A DNA stretch of 8,172 nt, from contig CAJCIF010000129.1 of the NCBI GenBank assembly GCA_903970355.1, positions 1-8,172 on the forward strand, in the 5' to 3' direction. This DNA comes from Actinomycetota bacterium. GTDB taxonomy: Bacteria > Cyanobacteriota > Vampirovibrionia > Obscuribacterales > Obscuribacteraceae. Made by a program: the position numbers and the translations under genes. Positions 1 to 5,883 of the stretch are shown here, piece by piece (position 1 is the first letter of the stretch; each line of letters begins with the position of its first letter). The notes beneath the pieces are model-generated. The model worked only from the letters and a program-made list of their open reading frames with translations, did not search any database and had not been told where the DNA came from.

Positions 1-411
1 TACGACGAAAGACGCGGACCATCAGGTTTCGAAGCTTTTGTTGTTCTTAAGCCTGATACCACTGCCGATAAAGTTCGGGAAAGCCTCTGGAGCGAAATCG
101 AGAAACTGAAAACTGAACCGGTATCAGATACGGAACTTGAAAAAGCGAAAAACCAAATTATGCGTTCGCTCTTTTCCTCCGGTAGTTATGTATCGCTGCA
201 GCGAAGTCTAGGCCGAGCCGAACTCTTAGCTGAGTACACATCCTTTTATGGTGATCCGTACGCGTTCGACAAAGACATTGAGAAGTACAACAAAGTTACG
301 GCAGCAGACGTTCAACGAGTGGCCAAGAAGATCTTCACCAGAGAAGGTGCCACCACAGTAGACGTGATACCAAAACCGTCCGAACCGAAAAAGACAGCCT
401 TTAACAACTAG
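1..411 (+). CDS. M16 family metallopeptidase, C-terminal part (5' end outside window)
   Basis: This is an open frame from the left edge to the TAG at 409-411, giving the last 136 residues of a longer protein. They match the end of an M16_C domain: a beta strand (GFEAFVVLKP), a helix with alternating charges, the KAKNQIMRSLFSS helix, a segment resembling 'LGRAELLAEYTSFYGDP', and the closing 'VTAADVQRVAKKIF' helix typical of M16 proteins before a final strand. A short Lys/Pro-rich tail follows. The zinc-binding HxxEH half is outside the window, so activity cannot be judged directly. The next gene starts 21 nt downstream on the same strand and is a second, zinc-motif-less M16 protein, so the two are probably one operon. 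Known M16B heterodimers pair a zinc-bearing chain with one supplying the Arg/Tyr pair, so this gene is inferred to be the zinc-bearing partner. Confidence 0.85.
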   Translation, partial: YDERRGPSGFEAFVVLKPDTTADKVRESLWSEIEKLKTEPVSDTELEKAKNQIMRSLFSSGSYVSLQRSLGRAELLAEYTSFYGDPYAFDKDIEKYNKVTAADVQRVAKKIFTREGATTVDVIPKPSEPKKTAFNN

Positions 412-432
412 ATTGCAAGTCGGAGAGCACCA

Positions 433-2022
433 ATGAAGCGCAAACAATTTAAATTCTTCAGTTTGATACTGGCTGTCGTTCCAGTCGTTGTCTATCAAGC
501 TGGACTGCCGGGTCTAGCCCTGGAGCAAAACACTCCTAATACGGCAACACCCGCTAAGACAAGTCCTGCCAAGGAAGCTCTTAAGCAAGTACAAGGTGAA
601 GGGCAAACAGCACCGCAATCTCAGCAAGCTGAAACGTGGCGAAAGAAAGCTCCTACTTTGCCACCACCTCGTGCCTTTGTCATGCCGAAAGTTACCTCCT
701 ACAAACTATCCAATGGGCTCGATGTGCAACTGGTTGAAGACCATCGAGTTCCTTTCATTACCGTAAACATAGGCATGAAAGTTGGAACCAGCTCCGATCA
801 ACCTGCATTGCTTGGATTAACAAGCATGACGGCAGACATGATCACCGAAGGTACCAAAACGAAGAAGAGCAAAGAGATTGCAGACGAAGTTGACTTTATC
901 GGGGGCGGATTGAGTGCCGGGTCCGATGTGGACAACACACTTGTATCAGGCTCCGCTTTGTCGAAGTATCAAGATCGTCTCTTCAATATCCTCGCTGATG
1001 TCATTCTGAATCCGAGTTTCCCGGAAGACGAATTGCAATTGAAGAAAACAAATTTGATTCAAGAGTTGGCTATCAAACGAAGCGAACCTGATTTTCTCCT
1101 TGATGAACGATTCAACAAAGTCACTTTCGGCAATCATCCTTATTCAGTAGTTGCACCTACTAAAGAGACAGTGGAGAAAATCACCCGCCAGGATCTGGTC
1201 AATTTCCACAAGGATAACTATCTGCCCAACATCTCGGATCTAGTTGTCGTTGGCGATTTCGATCCCGCCAAAATGAAAGAGTTGATTTCAGCCAAATTTG
1301 AAAAAGATTGGAAGCCTGGCACTGCCCAAGTACTTAAACAAGCCGACTTGCCCGTTCAACATGGCCGAAAGATCTATCTTGTTGATAGACCAGGTTCAGT
1401 TCAATCGTCAATTAAGTTAGGCAATATTTCGATCGACAAAAAAGACACGGACTATTTTCCGATGGTCGTTGCCAACCAAATACTTGGTGGCGCCGGTAAT
1501 GCCCGACTCTTTTTGAACATTCGTGAAAATAAAGGCTATACATATGGTGCCTATAGTTCTGTAGGAGCACACAAACAGAAAGGTGCCTTTGCAGCAGAAG
1601 CGGAAGTGCGTTCTGAAGTTACAGCGCCTTCATTGCAAGAGTTCCTTTACGAATTAGACAGATTGCGCAACGTCAAAGTGTCTGAGAAAGAAATGAGCGA
1701 TGCAAAATCGTTCTTGGCCGGCTCCTACCAACTTGGTTTGGAAACACAATCCGGTCTCGCGCAAAGATTACTGGAACAGCGCTTATTCGAATTGCCGGAT
1801 GATTACATGGAAACCTATGTGAATCGCATTCTAGCCGTCACCACAGACGACATCAGACGAGTAGCTCGCAAGCACATAGATCTCGACAACGTCATTATCT
1901 GCGTTGTCGGCGATGCCAAAACAATCAAACCGGATCTGGAATTCTTCGCCGCCATCGATGTCTATGACACATCGGGAAAATTGAGCAACGGCTCCGCCAA
2001 GACTACCACCCCCGGCGGTTAA
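433..2022 (+). CDS. M16 family protein lacking the zinc motif, probably exported
   Basis: This is a 529-residue protein. The ATG at 433 is preceded by GGAGAG (422-427) at good spacing. Residues 1-30 form a signal peptide: basic MKRKQFK, a hydrophobic core, and likely cleavage near GLA-L. A Pro/Thr/Gln-rich linker (about 35-80) suggests a periplasmic protein. The M16 N domain covers about 85-235 and M16_C about 247-430. Where active M16 enzymes have HxxEH, this protein has Ser131, Ala134 and Asp135 (GLTSMTADM), so it cannot bind zinc in the usual way. The C domain keeps the substrate-binding Arg/Tyr pair, Arg364 and Tyr371, in NARLFLNIRENKGYTYG. In heterodimeric M16B peptidases the zinc site and this pair lie on different chains, which suggests this is the non-zinc subunit working with the upstream gene product. 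The substrate is unknown. The family call is firm; the partnership is inferred. Confidence 0.9.
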   Translation: MKRKQFKFFSLILAVVPVVVYQAGLPGLALEQNTPNTATPAKTSPAKEALKQVQGEGQTAPQSQQAETWRKKAPTLPPPRAFVMPKVTSYKLSNGLDVQLVEDHRVPFITVNIGMKVGTSSDQPALLGLTSMTADMITEGTKTKKSKEIADEVDFIGGGLSAGSDVDNTLVSGSALSKYQDRLFNILADVILNPSFPEDELQLKKTNLIQELAIKRSEPDFLLDERFNKVTFGNHPYSVVAPTKETVEKITRQDLVNFHKDNYLPNISDLVVVGDFDPAKMKELISAKFEKDWKPGTAQVLKQADLPVQHGRKIYLVDRPGSVQSSIKLGNISIDKKDTDYFPMVVANQILGGAGNARLFLNIRENKGYTYGAYSSVGAHKQKGAFAAEAEVRSEVTAPSLQEFLYELDRLRNVKVSEKEMSDAKSFLAGSYQLGLETQSGLAQRLLEQRLFELPDDYMETYVNRILAVTTDDIRRVARKHIDLDNVIICVVGDAKTIKPDLEFFAAIDVYDTSGKLSNGSAKTTTPGG

Positions 2023-2118
2023 TGTCTCCAGCCAGGTTCGGTGCATTCGAATGCGCAGGAATGATGTTGGTTCACGGGCGGCTAAAGCCGCCCCTACACC
2101 ACGACACCCGGCGGTTAA
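2011..2118. repeat. 12-nt direct repeat flanking a GTAG hairpin
   Basis: CCCGGCGGTTAA occurs at 2011-2022, where it forms the last codons and stop of the M16 gene, and again at 2107-2118. The 84 nt between the copies include the palindromic repeat at 2075-2097. This could be the trace of a local duplication or insertion; with only 12 nt, chance or slippage is also possible. Confidence 0.45.
2075..2097 (-). repeat. GTAG-type palindromic repeat (REP-like), inverted orientation
   Basis: An 18-nt palindrome GGGCGGCTAAAGCCGCCC (2076-2093) is followed by CTAC (2094-2097), which is GTAG in front of the hairpin when read on the minus strand. The 23 nt at 2075-2097 are identical to 5919-5941. A GTAG tetranucleotide 5' of a GC-rich hairpin is the signature of REP elements moved by REP-associated tyrosine transposases. 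Lying between convergent genes, the hairpin may also end or stabilise transcripts. Confidence 0.75.
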
Positions 2119-2128
2119 CGGCGCTAAC

Positions 2129-2153
2129 GTAGGGGCATGGCACTGCCATGCCC
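2129..2153 (+). repeat. GTAG-type hairpin with a different stem
   Basis: GTAG (2129-2132) is followed by a perfect 9-bp hairpin, GGGCATGGC / GCCATGCCC, with a 3-nt loop (2133-2153). It faces the repeat at 2075-2097 so that the two tetranucleotides point toward each other. The 8-nt GTAGGGGC start is shared with the other repeats, while the stem sequence differs, suggesting a second subfamily. It may serve as a bidirectional terminator between the converging M16 and acetyltransferase genes. Confidence 0.6.
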
Positions 2154-2171
2154 ACCAACGATGGACACATT

Positions 2172-3203
2172 CTAAAAATGATCTATTTCCAATAACGGAC
2201 ACGGAAACACCGTCTCCCACATTTCCATTTCCGGCGTGAAGGGCATTAACATAGGCACGCCCCAATTCCGCTCGAAGGAATAGATCTTTCCGTCCGAATT
2301 ACCTTTTGTAATTTCGGTAAATTTGAATCCTGGTGCAAAATCTGTTACTGCGCCTTCCCATCCGCGAATTCGTTTGACTTTTTTGGCAACAGCTCTGTCG
2401 TAAATCTGCTGCCAGAGTATTTTGCAGCTCTCTTCTGAACCAATTACTTCGAATACTCGCAAGGTAGCACCGGATTCTTCATAAAGAGCATAACCACATT
2501 CTTCTGCAGAGTGACGGACATTCATTATTTGAATAGCCGGCCAACTTAAGGTCGAATGCAAATGAAGGAATCTTTCTCTTCCCAATTTGTAATACATATA
2601 GTCTTTGTCTCGCACAATACCCAACGGTTGTCTCCGCAACCAACGCGAATGTATTGTCACTATTTCCGAAATCGTTTCTTCAGAAAAGATCGGTTTCAAA
2701 TGATGGACGTCTGCACCATCAGGCTCTTCCACATGTGGTGTGATCACAGCATCGACCAGATCGGAGGGCTCCAGATAAACTGTGAATTCGAGTGCACCGA
2801 TCGGTTCAAAGCCGATTTCTGTGTAGAAGCTGTCGCCGATATCGGAGTACAACAAGATTCCAGCCCGTTCTTCCTTTCTTGCCAGCTTCATCACTTCCTC
2901 AAGCATTTTCCTGGCATAGCCATGCCCTCTAAATGCATTCTGGGTAAAGACCGCACCTATTCCAATAAAAGAATAGGTGTGCCCTCGTGATGAGAATTTC
3001 AAATCGTACAATTTGCAGCTTGAAACGATCCGACCGTGATCTCTGAAAACCATATATCGGAAGTGTCGCCGAGCCCAGGCATGATTGATTTGACGGAACA
3101 AATACTCCTTGTAAACATCCTGCTTCATCCCGGCCGACCAGAGTGCCGAATTCTCTCGCAGTACAGGCAGAAGTTCCGTCCAGGTAGCTAGGTCTAACGA
3201 CAT
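2172..3203 (-). CDS. GNAT family N-acetyltransferase with long C-terminal extension
   Basis: This is a 343-residue protein. The start at 3203 is chosen because AGGA lies 6 nt upstream; an upstream ATG at 3245 in the same frame has a poorer site. The N-terminal half is a GNAT fold: strand 'YSFIGIGAVFT' (77-87), the acetyl-CoA pyrophosphate loop RGHGYA (92-97, matching R/QxxGxG/A), helix 98-112, strand 'GILLYSD' (115-121) and the closing motif 'FYTEIGFEPIG' (126-136). About 200 further residues follow, including a second mixed alpha/beta region near 220-310. This extension resembles bulky GNATs such as Eis-like or fungal LYC1-like proteins only in general plan, so the acceptor substrate is unknown. 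The gene is convergent with the M16 gene and divergent from hpt, and is probably transcribed alone. The fold is clear; the function is not. Confidence 0.85.
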   Translation of the reverse strand: MSLDLATWTELLPVLRENSALWSAGMKQDVYKEYLFRQINHAWARRHFRYMVFRDHGRIVSSCKLYDLKFSSRGHTYSFIGIGAVFTQNAFRGHGYARKMLEEVMKLARKEERAGILLYSDIGDSFYTEIGFEPIGALEFTVYLEPSDLVDAVITPHVEEPDGADVHHLKPIFSEETISEIVTIHSRWLRRQPLGIVRDKDYMYYKLGRERFLHLHSTLSWPAIQIMNVRHSAEECGYALYEESGATLRVFEVIGSEESCKILWQQIYDRAVAKKVKRIRGWEGAVTDFAPGFKFTEITKGNSDGKIYSFERNWGVPMLMPFTPEMEMWETVFPCPLLEIDHF

Positions 3204-3209
3204 GTTATA

Positions 3210-3213
3210 TCCT
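3210..3213 (-). promoter_or_regulatory. Shine-Dalgarno site of the acetyltransferase
   Basis: AGGA read on the minus strand, 6 nt before the ATG at 3203. It decides for this start over the in-frame ATG 14 codons upstream. Confidence 0.6.
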
Positions 3214-3288
3214 GATGTACATATTTCCTGCGTCTTAGCATGCAACCTGCTATTTTAGCGGCACGAACTGTAGTAACCCTGAGGGACA

Positions 3289-3843
3289 TTGGGCTTGCCA
3301 AAGATCAAACAACTCTATTCCGCTGAGCAAATTCAAACACGTGTTAAGGAACTGGGGGGAGAGATTTCGGAAGATTACCGCAAATTACCCCGACCTGTCG
3401 TAATCGGGGTTATGAAAGGCGCTTTCTGCTTCCTCGCCGATCTCGTTCGTAACATCGAAACAGATGACACCTTACAAGTCGAATTTGTGCGCCTGGCAAG
3501 CTATGGGAGCGCCAGCGAGAGCAGCGGGCAGATACAAACACCCTATCTTGAGTTACCAAACATTTTTAATAGGCATATTCTAGTTGTGGAGGACATAGTC
3601 GATTCAGGAAGAACAGCCAGATTTTTTCTGGACTATTTAGAGGGACAATTCAAGCCTGCTTCTCTAAAGATCGCTTCCTTTCTCGATAAACCAAGTCGAA
3701 GAGTTGTTCCTGTTCGAGCAGATTATGTAGGCTTCACCATCAACGATCTCTTTGTCGTAGGTTATGGACTTGATTACGGAGAACGGTATCGCGAATTACC
3801 ATATCTTGGAGAATTGAGCGGAGTTGAAGCAACTGCACCATAA
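3289..3843 (+). CDS. hpt: Hypoxanthine phosphoribosyltransferase
   Basis: The 184-residue enzyme joins hypoxanthine (usually also guanine) to PRPP, giving IMP/GMP in cytoplasmic purine salvage. All hallmarks are present: loop I 'GVMKGAFCFLADL' (40-52), the flexible loop 'SYGSASESSG' (71-80), the PRPP-binding signature 'LVVEDIVDSGRTA' (98-110) with the Glu101-Asp102 pair and catalytic-base Asp105, the 'LDKPSRR' base-contact lysine (Lys134), and the C-terminal 'VVGYGLDYGERYRELPYLG' block (156-174) with the purine-contacting aromatic and Asp162. Length fits bacterial Hpt. There is no ATG: TTG at 3289 follows GAGGGA (3281-3286) closely, and TTG at 3295 (two codons later, protein starting MPKIKQL) is an equally plausible start. 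The gene is divergent from the acetyltransferase, and its last 20 nt overlap the next gene. Confidence 0.95.
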   Translation: MGLPKIKQLYSAEQIQTRVKELGGEISEDYRKLPRPVVIGVMKGAFCFLADLVRNIETDDTLQVEFVRLASYGSASESSGQIQTPYLELPNIFNRHILVVEDIVDSGRTARFFLDYLEGQFKPASLKIASFLDKPSRRVVPVRADYVGFTINDLFVVGYGLDYGERYRELPYLGELSGVEATAP

Positions 3844-4306
3844 TCACATACGAAACGTCCGTTTGAAACATCGTTCCTCCAGAGGCTATGGTGTTTTACA
3901 GCTAACCATCGCTGTTCTCTTATTGAGCGTTCTGGGACTTCTCTTTGCCAATGTCACAACCATGTATCTGGCAAGAAACTACAATATTCAGGTTTGTATG
4001 AATGCTGCTATTGCTGGTGCGCAAGCTGCTACCAGTGGTGCAGATGAAAATCAGGTTGCGCATGTTGTCGAACAAACTGTCAGTCAATCTTCTTATGGTG
4101 GCTTTTTTGTCAATCCACCAGAACTGCATGGACTGGCCTTCCATAAAATAGATGGCGCTAATTGCCTGGTCGTGAACACCGTCATTGAGACTCGCGTACC
4201 GGCTCCTATACTCGTTCCATATGGCGATCGTCTAGAGGAGGGCAAAGTTTTCTTTTCCAAAACCTGTGTCATTACATTAGGGAATCAAAAAAGCAAAAAG
4301 GTTTGA
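3824..4306 (+). CDS. TadE-like pilin-type membrane protein
   Basis: This is a protein of up to 160 residues. A basic N-terminus ending RSSRGYG is followed by one hydrophobic segment (about 23-44) and then 'MYLARNYNIQVCMNAAIAGAQAATSG' (47-72). That order - Arg-Gly, a hydrophobic helix, then a helix rich in Asn/Ala - is the pattern of TadE/TadG minor pilins of Flp/Tad systems, which sit in the inner membrane with a small external domain. The rest (73-160) is beta-rich with two cysteines (Cys154 and Cys116 or nearby). No other Tad gene is in the window. The start is uncertain: TTG at 3824 lies inside hpt and has GGAG directly against it, too close to work well; TTG at 3863, or re-initiation after the hpt stop at 3841-3843, are alternatives. 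The reading frame is sound, the family call moderate. Confidence 0.65.
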   Translation: MKQLHHNHIRNVRLKHRSSRGYGVLQLTIAVLLLSVLGLLFANVTTMYLARNYNIQVCMNAAIAGAQAATSGADENQVAHVVEQTVSQSSYGGFFVNPPELHGLAFHKIDGANCLVVNTVIETRVPAPILVPYGDRLEEGKVFFSKTCVITLGNQKSKKV

Positions 4307-4322
4307 GTCACGCAACATATCA

Positions 4323-4351
4323 TTGACATCGCATAAGCTTGCCGCTAACAT
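4323..4351 (+). promoter_or_regulatory. Sigma70-type promoter of the aspS leader
   Basis: TTGACA (4323-4328, perfect -35), a 17-nt spacer, then TAACAT (4346-4351, four of six -10 bases). Transcription would start near 4357-4359, about 33 nt before the leader ATG. It begins only 17 nt after the stop of the preceding gene, giving aspS its own transcript. Confidence 0.7.
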
Positions 4352-4390
4352 CGGAAATCTGTCGCCGGAAAACCCAACGAGAACTGTCCA

Positions 4391-4459
4391 ATGAAATCAT
4401 CATTCGTCTCTAATAATGATAATAATGACTTTTCTCTTGCGGTTAGAAGGACGGCATAA
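4391..4459 (+). CDS. Leader peptide with Asn/Asp codon run (putative aspS attenuator)
   Basis: A 22-codon ORF, ATG to TAA, between the promoter and the aspS terminator hairpin. Codons 8-13 (4412-4429) read AAT AAT GAT AAT AAT GAC, giving NNDNND: four Asn and two Asp codons in a row just ahead of a synthetase that makes Asp-tRNA. The rest of the peptide has no other notable bias. The ribosome binding site is weak (GAG at 4379-4381, 9 nt from the ATG), as in several known leader peptides. In leader-peptide attenuation, a ribosome stalled at scarce charged tRNA lets an antiterminator form. The position of the run, 7 nt before the antiterminator arm at 4437, fits that model. The run is AT-rich and partly repetitive, so chance must be considered, but the whole arrangement argues against it. 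Confidence 0.7.
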   Translation: MKSSFVSNNDNNDFSLAVRRTA

Positions 4460-4493
4460 GTAACACCTAATGCAAAAGTCACGATGACCGCAG
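4437..4493 (+). promoter_or_regulatory. Putative antiterminator helix of the aspS leader
   Basis: UUGCGGUUA (4437-4445) can pair with UGACCGCAG (4485-4493): nine base pairs including two G-U wobbles, with a 39-nt loop. The 3' side is the 5' arm of the terminator, so the two structures exclude each other. A ribosome held at the first Asn/Asp codons leaves 4437-4445 free; one resting on the leader stop (4457-4459) would cover it and let the terminator fold. This is derived by eye and no energies were computed. Confidence 0.6.
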
Positions 4494-4519
4494 TCCCCAA
4501 AACTGCGGTCATTTTATTT
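4484..4519 (+). terminator. Intrinsic terminator (attenuator) just upstream of aspS
   Basis: ATGACCGCAGT (4484-4494) and ACTGCGGTCAT (4502-4512) form a perfect 11-bp stem around a 7-nt loop, followed by TTTTATTT (4512-4519). It lies 24 nt after the leader-peptide stop and ends directly at the aspS Shine-Dalgarno site. A strong terminator placed after a gene's own promoter and before its start codon is an attenuator rather than the end of the preceding gene, whose stop is 178 nt upstream. Confidence 0.85.
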
Positions 4520-4523
4520 GGAG
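4520..4523 (+). promoter_or_regulatory. Shine-Dalgarno site of aspS
   Basis: GGAG, 6 nt before the ATG at 4530. It selects this ATG over the in-frame TTG at 4518, which overlaps the site itself. It touches the end of the terminator U-tract, so it is transcribed only after read-through. Confidence 0.75.
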
Positions 4524-4529
4524 CAAATT

Positions 4530-5843
4530 ATGAGTATCTTGAGCAGCGAAATCGGTGCCTACGCAGGGAAACAAGTTTCTCTGCATGGACATGTTCAGAC
4601 TATTAGAAGCATGGGCGGACTGACGTTTCTCGTCATTCGCGACCGAGCCGGTATTTTTCAAGCCGTCGTTAACGGTGGTGAACCAGCAACGCTTGTCAAA
4701 GATGTAACTCTCGAAATGCCTGTTCGCATTCAGGGAACTGTGAATCAATTGCCCAAGCGAACGGACGCATTTGAAATTGCCGCCGAAAAACTCGAGCTTT
4801 TGTCTGAGCATCTATCACCACCGCCTGTTGAGATCGCAAAGAGCTCGAAAATGGATGCCATATCACTGCCAACTTTGCTCGACTACAGACCACTCACTTT
4901 ACGCAACGAAAAGGTAAGGAGCATATTCAAGATAGAATCTGTGTTTTGCAATGCCTTTCGGACTTTCCTCAACAAAGACGGTTTCGTCGAAATACACACA
5001 CCCAAAATTGTCTCGACTGGCACTGAAGGCGGTGCACAGCTATTTCGTCTCGACTACTTCGGTAAACCAGCTTTCCTGGCCCAAAGTCCTCAATTTTATA
5101 AACAGATTATGGTCGGGGTGTTTGAACGCGTATTCGAAATTGGTCCTGTTTACCGAGCAGAAGAACATGACACTACTCGTCATTTAAACGAGTATGTGAG
5201 CATGGACTTGGAAATGGGTTTTATAGAAAACGAGCAAGATCTCCTGACCTTGCAAACTCGTCTCCTGCAATCTATGTTCAATTCAGTGGAAGAATTTTGC
5301 GCAGCTGAACTATCGTTGCATGATGCCAAAATTCCCAAGTTCGAAAGCATTCCACAAATACAATATGTGGATGCCATCGAATTGCTGTTGCGTAAATTGA
5401 GTTGGAAAAATGAAGAAGCCGAACCAGATCTCGATCCGGAAGCGGAACGTTTGCTTTGCGAATATGCTGCTAAAGAATGGCAATCGGAGTTTATCTACAT
5501 AACAGGATATCCCCGCACCGTCAGGCCATTCTATGCAATGCCAATGACCGACAAGAGCGGCAAGCTAAGTCTAACGAAAAGTTTTGACTTGCTCTTTCGT
5601 GGTGTCGAAGTTACAACCGGCGGTCAACGTATTCACGAGCCCAATATGTTAATTGAATCGATGCAAGGCCGGGGATTGAATCCGGAATCTTACCTCGATT
5701 ATTTGCAGTGCTTCCGATTCGGTATGCCACCACATGGCGGCCTGGCAATTGGATTGGAACGACTGGCCAAGCAATTGCTCGGCTTAGCTTCCACCAAACA
5801 AGCCGCATTATTCCCGCGCGACCGCAACCGATTAACACCGTAA
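4530..5843 (+). CDS. aspS: Aspartyl-tRNA synthetase, archaeal/AspS2 type
   Basis: A 437-residue cytoplasmic class IIb synthetase that attaches aspartate to tRNA-Asp and possibly tRNA-Asn. The N-terminal OB-fold (about 1-95) reads the anticodon; the catalytic core follows directly, without the large GAD insertion of the usual ~590-residue bacterial AspRS. Core landmarks are 'HTPKIVSTGTEGG', the 'QSPQFYKQ' aspartate-binding loop, motif 2 with 'YRAEEHDTTRHLNE' (Arg209, Arg217-His218) and Asp-specific 'MDLEM', 'GGQRIHEPN', motif 3 'GGLAIGLERL' (403-412) and terminal 'FPRDRNRLTP'. The pattern closely follows Thermococcus-type AspRS and differs from AsnRS. At the two OB-fold positions linked to tRNA choice (Trp26/Lys85 in Thermococcus) it has Gln23 and Thr78, so specificity is unclear. 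Its own promoter, leader ORF and attenuator precede it. AspRS identity is firm. Confidence 0.93.
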   Translation: MSILSSEIGAYAGKQVSLHGHVQTIRSMGGLTFLVIRDRAGIFQAVVNGGEPATLVKDVTLEMPVRIQGTVNQLPKRTDAFEIAAEKLELLSEHLSPPPVEIAKSSKMDAISLPTLLDYRPLTLRNEKVRSIFKIESVFCNAFRTFLNKDGFVEIHTPKIVSTGTEGGAQLFRLDYFGKPAFLAQSPQFYKQIMVGVFERVFEIGPVYRAEEHDTTRHLNEYVSMDLEMGFIENEQDLLTLQTRLLQSMFNSVEEFCAAELSLHDAKIPKFESIPQIQYVDAIELLLRKLSWKNEEAEPDLDPEAERLLCEYAAKEWQSEFIYITGYPRTVRPFYAMPMTDKSGKLSLTKSFDLLFRGVEVTTGGQRIHEPNMLIESMQGRGLNPESYLDYLQCFRFGMPPHGGLAIGLERLAKQLLGLASTKQAALFPRDRNRLTP

Positions 5844-5883
5844 TGTTGGTGGGTTCGTTTGATCGTAAATCCCGTGCCCGTAA

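Noticed and set aside
1831..2265. Minus-strand and plus-strand ORFs over the M16 end and the hairpins (also near 5699-5956)
   Set aside because: They read through the GC-rich hairpins, giving Ala/Arg-rich RAAKAAP-like peptides that are by-products of the repeats, and overlap real genes in other frames.
2254..2265. 12-nt match GGCACGCCCCAA between the acetyltransferase 3' end and 5945-5956
   Set aside because: It lies in coding sequence of a conserved-looking reading frame, lacks a hairpin, and is short enough to be chance.
4411..4428. A stack of six stop codons (TAA TAA TGA TAA TAA TGA) as a translation barrier
   Set aside because: They are real in one frame, but that frame is not used by the upstream gene, whose own stop is at 4304-4306. 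The frame of the ATG at 4391 reads them as Asn/Asp codons, which fits the downstream gene better.
4307..4517. T-box riboswitch controlling aspS
   Set aside because: A synthetase gene with a leader terminator suggests a T-box, but the trinucleotide TGG, essential to the T-box antiterminator bulge, does not occur anywhere between the preceding gene and the terminator.
4530..5843. Asparaginyl-tRNA synthetase
   Set aside because: AsnRS and archaeal AspRS are similar, but the motif 2 region (AEEHDTTRHLNE then MDLEM) and the RPFY and GGQR segments follow AspRS.
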